Shown here: positions 60,616 through 64,000 of the stretch, in pieces
Layout of the letters: every line of letters begins with the position of its first letter
Numbering within the stretch: position 1 is the stretch's first letter
Program-made: the position numbers and the translations under genes
The notes under the pieces: model-generated
Databases searched by the model: none
What the model was told of the DNA's origin: nothing
Seen by the model: only the letters and a program-made list of their open reading frames with translations
From: Candidatus Methanomethylophilus alvi Mx1201
GTDB taxonomy: Archaea; Thermoplasmatota; Thermoplasmata; Methanomassiliicoccales; Methanomethylophilaceae
Assembly (NCBI RefSeq): GCF_000300255.2
Contig: NC_020913.1
Location: 1,300,692 to 1,364,691, forward strand
Length of the DNA stretch: 64,000 bases
Direction: 5' to 3'

Positions 60616-61784
60616 TCCCTCCTGAACCTTACGATCAGACAGCCGTCTCCGAATTCCGCCCCCAACAACTCCGCTCCGGAGAGGGATGTCGGAAGGGAAA
60701 CGGTCCTTCTCTGACTGCCCATATGGATTATGATAGTGTTCTCCTTGCCCTTAAAAAGTTCCACCTGTTCCTGGGTCACGAAAGGCATCTTCATGACCAG
60801 CTCCACGGTCCCGTCCTTGGCGGTCCTGAACCTCATAGGGCTTTCGGTACTGTAGGTCTCTATGGGATCGGAGTCGCCGAAGATCATGTCCGCCAGACCC
60901 TCCAGCCTCTCGATGCCTCTGATCTCGGTGTTGAGCATGTAGGCGTTCATCACCTTCAGACCATCGAAGGACTCTGCTATCATCCTCATATAATTCTTCT
61001 GCTCCTCCAGTTTGGTCTTCAGGAACTCCCCGTCTACGGTGTCCGGAAGGACCTTGTTGACGATTATGCACTCCACGTTCTTGTTGTAGAGACACATGTA
61101 GGCATAGGAACGACGGGTCTCGTTGATGGCCATCCTCTCGGGGTTGAGTACCAGACGGATGGAGGTGTTCTCCGAATCCTCCAGGATCTCCTTGCACTGC
61201 TTCATCTGGTCCTTGAGCTCCATCACGGTGTTCATGACCTCCTTGGTGGGGAGGGGGAAGTCCACCATGCGGCCGATGGTCATGCGGGCGATGCCCATGA
61301 ACTTGCTCAGGATGGTGAAGACCTTGTCTATGTACCAGTTGGATACGTCCGGGAAACTCATGAGCCTCAGGGTCTCTCCGGTAGGCGCGGTATCTATGAT
61401 CACGACGTCGTATTTGCCCTCCTTCTTGAAGGTGAGGACGTACAGCAAAGCGGCCACCATCTCCATCCCCGGCATGATGGCCATCTCGTCGGCGGTGATG
61501 CCTTCCAGACCCTGGGAGACCATGAACGCCTCCAGATAGTCCTTTATGGCGGACCATTTGGTCTTCATCTCATGTATGATGTCGAGCTCCAGGGCATCTA
61601 GATTGGGTGCCACGTTGACGATGTCCGAACCCATCTTGACATCCAGGGAATCTCCGAGGGAGTGGGCGGTATCGACACTCATGATTATCGTACGATGGCC
61701 CATCTTGGCCAGACGGAGTGCGGTGGCCGCGGAGACGGAAGTCTTCCCCACTCCTCCTTTCCCGTTATAGATGATTAGCCTCAT
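60612..61784 (-). CDS. ArsA/Get3-family ATPase
   Basis: A 390-residue P-loop ATPase. It has the deviant Walker A GKGGVGKTSVSAATAL (residues 9-24), switch I DTAHSLGDSLD, switch II VVIIDTAPTGETLRLMSFP near 130, and LNPERMAINETRRS. Archaeal homologues act as Get3-like targeting factors or as arsenite ATPases. There is no cysteine trio in the arsenite-binding positions and no ars operon here, so a Get3-like role is more likely (inference). The C-terminal 60 residues form a separate beta-rich domain (HSP20-like or ArsA-specific). Start: ATG 61784. Confidence 0.88.
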   Translation of the reverse strand: MRLIIYNGKGGVGKTSVSAATALRLAKMGHRTIIMSVDTAHSLGDSLDVKMGSDIVNVAPNLDALELDIIHEMKTKWSAIKDYLEAFMVSQGLEGITADEMAIMPGMEMVAALLYVLTFKKEGKYDVVIIDTAPTGETLRLMSFPDVSNWYIDKVFTILSKFMGIARMTIGRMVDFPLPTKEVMNTVMELKDQMKQCKEILEDSENTSIRLVLNPERMAINETRRSYAYMCLYNKNVECIIVNKVLPDTVDGEFLKTKLEEQKNYMRMIAESFDGLKVMNAYMLNTEIRGIERLEGLADMIFGDSDPIETYSTESPMRFRTAKDGTVELVMKMPFVTQEQVELFKGKENTIIIHMGSQRRTVSLPTSLSGAELLGAEFGDGCLIVRFRRE

Positions 61785-61923
61785 GATAAGGGTAGATTAG
61801 TCAATTAGGATTTTAATATAACACCCGGCCCGATGTGACAGCCAGACTCTATTACAACGTATGCTTCGATCGATGGCGATGGAATACGCAGAAGTGAACA
61901 ACAATGCACAAGAATTAAGGATA

Positions 61924-62033
61924 TGGTGCCGGGAGAGGGGTTCGAACCCTCGGCCTTCGGATTTCCCTGGTGAGGTCAGTAATTAAACCAAACCCTATGA
62001 GTCCGACGCTCTACCAGGCTGAGCCATCCCGGC
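61924..62033 (-). tRNA. tRNA-Met (CAT, elongator) with a 33-nt intron
   Basis: The acceptor GCCGGGA pairs with TCCCGGC, the discriminator is A, and CCA is encoded (61926-61924). The anticodon stem TCGGA/TCCGA has the loop CTCATA plus A, interrupted after the base 3' of anticodon CAT (61999-61997). The intron is 61995-61963, at the canonical 37/38 site. The T-arm GAGGG-TTCGAAC-CCCTC is normal. The first pair G1:C72 and the body fit an elongator rather than an initiator tRNA. Confidence 0.9.
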
Positions 62034-62140
62034 TTTATTGGGGCACATCCACTTGTGGTTTATAACCCTATTGGAATGATGCCAGAAAAAAGTTTGATGG
62101 ATAGCCGCGGGTTTTGCCCGCGGCGTTGGATTTTACGGTT

Positions 62141-62923
62141 TCACTCGGTGTTCTCGGCGGGAGCTTCCTCGGCGGCGGGGACCTCTTCTGCGGGCTCCTC
62201 TGCTTCGGGCTCCTCGGCGGCAGGGGCCTCGATGATGGACTCGGGCTCGCCCTCTCCCTTCCTGAGGACCTCGGACTTGCGGATCTCGATCCTCTTGATG
62301 GGGATGATGATGTGGCATGCCTTGGCGGTATCCTTTGCCAGGTCGCCGGAGATGATCGCCTTGACGACGTCTGCGAGCTTGTTCTGAGCGGCGTACTGCA
62401 TCAGGAAGTCCTTGATGACTCCGCGCATCGCATCCTCCTGGGAGGCCTGGATCCTGCGGTCGGCGATGGACATGGTCTTGATCCTGAGGACGAAGCGGTC
62501 TGCGGTGACGACGTCGACGACGTGGTCGGTCTTGGTCTTCTTCCTGCGGGTGAGCCTCCTGACGTAGTCGGAGGTGAGGTCGTGTCCGATGAACTCGGTC
62601 TTGGCCTCGTGGCCGTCGGTCTCGACGATCTTGAACTTTAGCTTGATGTGCATCTTGGAGAAGTCGCCAGTCAGATCCTGCACGGTGACCTCGGCCTGCC
62701 TTCCGATGAGGTAGTCGGGGTCGGCGGAGGGGGTCTCTCCGATGACGGTCTCGTTAAACATGCGGGGGGCGTGGACCTGGTACCACTCCTTGGCCTTCCA
62801 CTTGTCCTTGCTCTTCCTCGCTCCTGCGGTCTTGGGCGCGGAGGATTTCTTGGTCTCTTTTGCGGGCGCTGCGGGCGCTGCGGTGGCTGCCGCGTCCCTC
62901 TTCTCTGCTCCGGGTGCTGCCAT
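62141..62923 (-). CDS. rps3ae: Ribosomal protein eS1 (S3Ae)
   Basis: A 260-residue eS1. The core from KWKAKEWYQVHAPRMFNET to AKACHIIIPIKRIEIRKSEV matches the S3Ae family, including DLTGDFSKMHIKLKF. Two unusual regions flank the core. The first is an Ala/Lys-rich 35-residue N-terminal leader. The second is a C-terminal tail of about 35 residues that is almost only Glu, Ala and Pro. The ribosomal SSU protein sits at the platform. An AAGGAGC ribosome-binding site precedes the ATG, and a TATA box lies at 62966-62975. Confidence 0.94.
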   Translation of the reverse strand: MAAPGAEKRDAAATAAPAAPAKETKKSSAPKTAGARKSKDKWKAKEWYQVHAPRMFNETVIGETPSADPDYLIGRQAEVTVQDLTGDFSKMHIKLKFKIVETDGHEAKTEFIGHDLTSDYVRRLTRRKKTKTDHVVDVVTADRFVLRIKTMSIADRRIQASQEDAMRGVIKDFLMQYAAQNKLADVVKAIISGDLAKDTAKACHIIIPIKRIEIRKSEVLRKGEGEPESIIEAPAAEEPEAEEPAEEVPAAEEAPAENTE

Positions 62924-62965
62924 GTTTGTAGCTCCTTGTATTACTGAGCGGAGGATTAGGTTACG

Positions 62966-62975
62966 CTATAAATAG
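62966..62975 (-). promoter_or_regulatory. TATA box of the eS1 gene
   Basis: CTATTTATAG on the minus strand, 43-52 bases before the eS1 ATG, in the correct position for an archaeal TBP site with a short leader. The remainder of the 314-base gap 62924-63237 is AT-rich to about 63120 and then holds hairpins, including the hdrB terminator; I see no further gene. Confidence 0.5.
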
Positions 62976-63196
62976 GTTTGTCGGGACCGAATAATTTAGG
63001 AATGCTGATAAAAACTAATAGCCAGCATATTCAATTTTCACCTAAATATACAAAATATTCCTACTTATACTGGTACCGCTAGTATATATCTATTTCTCGA
63101 GTTTCGGCTAAACTAAAAAATATATGGGAGGGACCCGAAGAAGATACAAGGGTGGCCGGACGGAAACGGATCCGCCCGGCCGGTATGCTCGAGATG

Positions 63197-63218
63197 AAAA
63201 AGAGGGCCGGAGCCCTCT
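63197..63218 (-). terminator. hdrB terminator
   Basis: AGAGGGC (63218-63212 on the minus strand), loop TCCG, GCCCTCT (63207-63201), followed directly by T residues to 63197. It forms a perfect 7-bp hairpin 20 bases after the hdrB stop. Confidence 0.8.
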
Positions 63219-63237
63219 AAATGATTTGTAGCCCGAC

Positions 63238-64000
63238 TCAGAGCTTTACAGGGACCTTGTGGGCGGAGAGACCGAGTTCTTCCTCGGACATGCCCATGGC
63301 GATTCCGTAGAGCTGGCTGAGGTGCAGCACAGGGATGTTGAATCCAAGGGCCTCCTCGGAGGAATCGAACTGCAGGTGGCAGAACGGGCAGACGTCGACG
63401 ATGAACTGGGCACCGGAGGCCTGCATGTTCTCGAGGTTGGTCTTGGTGAACTCCTTGGCGACGTCTCCGAAGGCGGCCTTGAGTCCTCCACCGGATCCGC
63501 AGCAGAGGGTCTTCTGCTTCCTGGGCAGGCTCTTGCAGCCGGTGGCCTCTACGAGCTCGTCGAGGATCTTGGGGTCCTCGACATCGTCGAGTCCCTTGAG
63601 GTCTCCGGGCTTCAGGAAGTGGCAGCCGTAGAAGGTTGCGATTCCGTAGTCGAGGGGCTTGGTGCAGGCGGCCTTGATCTTCTCGACGCCGACCTCCTTG
63701 TAGAACACCTCTGCGAAGTGGTGGACCTGGGTGGTTCCGTTGTAGTGCATGCCGATCTTGGCGAGGATCTCGTTGACCTTGGCGAGCTCCTCGGCGTTGT
63801 TGTTGAGCTCGTGGGCGGCCTCGAAGAGGGATCCGTAGCATCCGTTGCAGATGGTCATGATAGGGAGACCGAGCTGCTCGGCGAGTGCGAGGTTCCTTGC
63901 GGCGGCTGCGAGCCAAGTGGTCCTGCTGAAGGCCCTGATGACTCCGGGCGCAGGGCAGCAGGAGGCGTCGGTGAGGTCGACGAGCTCGATTCCGAGCTTC
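63238..64000 (-). CDS. hdrB: CoB-CoM heterodisulfide reductase subunit B (partial)
   Basis: The C-terminal part of HdrB; the 5' end lies beyond the window. Two cysteine-rich CCG-type motifs that bind the noncubane [4Fe-4S] clusters are visible: CCPAPGVIRAF with CNGCYGSL (first, CX31-39-type), and FYGCHFLKP, LCCGSGGG and CPFCHLQF (second). HdrB, with HdrA and HdrC, splits the CoM-S-S-CoB heterodisulfide made in the last step of methane formation and bifurcates electrons to ferredoxin. The soluble HdrABC type fits a methanogen without cytochromes. hdrC would be expected just outside, upstream. Confidence 0.93.
   Translation of the reverse strand, partial: KLGIELVDLTDASCCPAPGVIRAFSRTTWLAAAARNLALAEQLGLPIMTICNGCYGSLFEAAHELNNNAEELAKVNEILAKIGMHYNGTTQVHHFAEVFYKEVGVEKIKAACTKPLDYGIATFYGCHFLKPGDLKGLDDVEDPKILDELVEATGCKSLPRKQKTLCCGSGGGLKAAFGDVAKEFTKTNLENMQASGAQFIVDVCPFCHLQFDSSEEALGFNIPVLHLSQLYGIAMGMSEEELGLSAHKVPVKL

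Overview
The window is archaeal and most likely comes from a methylotrophic methanogen of the Methanomassiliicoccales type (an inference). Direct support: a complete coenzyme F430 (cfb) biosynthesis cluster, the 5'-truncated end of hdrB, a methylcobalamin:coenzyme M methyltransferase / corrinoid protein / RamA-like cassette, archaeal ribosomal proteins eL37, eL41 and eS1, an Lsm protein, archaeal-type tRNA genes with introns, TATA-box promoters and U-tract terminators. The backbone is GC-rich (roughly 58-60% by eye), with two clearly different accessory insertions.

Layout. 1-1.7 kb: small proteins (GNAT, zinc ribbons). 1.75-7.45 kb: an AT-rich five-gene operon, nurA-herA-small ORF-SMC/Rad50-like ATPase-wHTH-like protein. 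Every junction overlaps or nearly touches, and it looks like a transferred nuclease/translocase defence module. 8-13.7 kb: six Sel1-repeat proteins in one orientation, with a nuclease-domain relic and an orphan protein between them. 13.8-17.4 kb: two archaeal AAA ATPases with nuclease-like C-termini (DUF234 and DUF4143 types) and a membrane protein. 17.4-18.9 kb: a 14-copy 23-bp tandem repeat, tRNA-Glu, an HD hydrolase and a candidate structured RNA.

19-25.7 kb: tetrapyrrole block. A precorrin-2 dehydrogenase faces cfbC-cfbA-cfbA-cfbE-cfbD-cfbB, which would convert sirohydrochlorin to F430, the cofactor of methyl-CoM reductase. 25.8-31.6 kb: stress protein, zinc-ribbon membrane protein, and an ACT-hom-citramalate synthase-ACT-UPF0210 operon (threonine/isoleucine pathway). 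31.7-39 kb: UspA, tRNA-Trp with a box C/D-bearing intron, eL41, tRNA-Arg with an apparent T-loop intron, MarC, PutP, a P-II protein and HtpG.

39.1-44.2 kb: an McrBC restriction module whose mcrC is split by a complete 1,868-bp insertion sequence. The 8-bp target duplication is intact, and removing the element plus one duplicate restores a 343-codon reading frame. 44.4-54.6 kb: MFS and FUSC transporters, the methyltransferase/corrinoid/RamA cassette, nicotinate phosphoribosyltransferase, a VOC protein and a MerR regulator. 54.7-64 kb: housekeeping genes (tRNA-Ala, purF, eL37, lsm, a YkgJ-like protein, pyrC, AMMECR1, a coiled-coil protein, an ArsA/Get3 ATPase, tRNA-Met with intron, eS1, hdrB).

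The strongest candidate for an undescribed system is the NurA-HerA-SMC-like operon. Other notable signals are the cis-acting guide RNA in the tRNA-Trp intron, the noncanonical tRNA-Arg intron, the tandem CfbA paralogues, the Sel1 array, a promoter/terminator-bounded structured RNA at 18.7-18.9 kb, and a recurring heptamer GTGCCAG seen on the backbone but not in the two defence islands. All family assignments are from reading the sequence; no database search was run.
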